Origin: Vibrio metschnikovii CIP 69.14
Lineage (GTDB): Bacteria > Pseudomonadota > Gammaproteobacteria > Enterobacterales > Vibrionaceae
NCBI RefSeq assembly: GCF_000176155.1
Contig: NZ_ACZO01000007.1
Location: forward strand, 744,001-808,000
Reading direction: 5' to 3'
Length of the DNA: 64,000 nucleotides
Below the pieces are notes generated by a model, which did not search any database, was not told where the DNA came from, and worked only from the letters and a program-made list of their open reading frames with translations. Positions 63,966 to 64,000 of the stretch are shown piece by piece. Position numbers and translations under genes: made by a program. Numbering within the stretch: the first letter of the stretch is position 1; the number at the start of each line of letters is the position of its first letter.

Positions 63966-64000
63966 CCCTATTGACTTATACAGTGTGAATATGAAGAGAA

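Larger units (their letters stand above)
52366..64000. mobile_element. Chromosomal (super)integron, 13 complete cassettes plus one partial
   Basis: intIA, attI and a run of cassettes separated by VCR-like attC sites of about 126 bp. Cassette borders (after the G of GTTA) are 53545, 54596, 55492, 56268, 57164, 58022, 58486, 59417, 60033, 60535, 61243, 61930, 62912 and 63601. For each complete cassette the first bases are the reverse complement of those preceding the AAC of its attC R'' core (e.g. TTAAATGC...GCATTTAAC), as expected for intact circular units. The array continues beyond the window. Confidence 0.96.

Overview
The window is a chromosomal segment of a Vibrio (Gammaproteobacteria). 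The strongest evidence is the block thrS-infC-rpmI-rplT followed by a convergent IntIA-type integrase and an array of VCR-like attC cassettes, which is the chromosomal superintegron position known from Vibrio. RNase II, DeaD, an OmpA-family porin, a CsrB-type sRNA with a UvrY/VarA palindrome, and ectABC-ask also fit. The species is not resolved.

Region 1 (1-8930) is a type I-C CRISPR-Cas locus: cas3 (5' end outside the window), cas5c, cas8c, cas7c, cas4, cas1, cas2, a leader and an array of 20 identical repeats with 19 spacers. Three details stand out. Between cas3 and cas5c lie an unlisted 49-residue single-helix membrane protein gene and a two-repeat degenerate mini-array. The 'spacer' of this mini-array resembles the sigma70-like promoter just upstream of it, a layout reminiscent of CreA/CreR guide RNAs. 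cas4 is interrupted by an in-frame amber codon. Two of the 19 spacers are identical.

Region 2 (9046-30360) is ordinary core and accessory metabolism: panF-yhdT, a cold-shock protein, an ERIC element in front of yghU, a VirK/YbjX-family gene, an N-terminally extended GAPDH, a dCMP deaminase, a CsrB-family RNA, yhfA, yddG, a CDF transporter with altered metal-site residues, a LysR regulator, a methyltransferase, acetoacetyl-CoA synthetase, phhAB and the ectoine operon ectABC-ask.

Region 3 (30379-49000) holds a five-gene peptide-type ABC transporter operon, a very large HExxH lipoprotein metalloprotease with an outer-membrane barrel protein upstream, an XRE regulator, a MaoC-family gene, rnb, an ompA-like gene and deaD.

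Region 4 (49107-52367) is thrS-infC (AUU start)-rpmI-rplT. Region 5 (52366-64000) is the integron: intIA on the minus strand with a perfect LexA box upstream, attI, then 13 complete cassettes and one partial. In every complete cassette the first bases (TTA...) are complementary to the bases preceding its terminal attC core (...TAAC), so each is an intact unit. Cargo includes three nuclease-like proteins (zinc-ribbon/PD-(D/E)XK-like, T5orf172 GIY-YIG-like, HNH), a duplicated reverse-oriented methyltransferase, another methyltransferase, an alpha/beta hydrolase, a GNAT, a nucleotidyltransferase, three ORF-less cassettes and a membrane protein. The most striking cargo is cassette 11, a complete cassette whose only content is a leader plus a seven-repeat type I-F CRISPR array without cas genes: an immune memory bank packaged as a mobile integron cassette. 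The cell thus carries a local I-C locus and an orphan I-F array that would need I-F machinery in trans.
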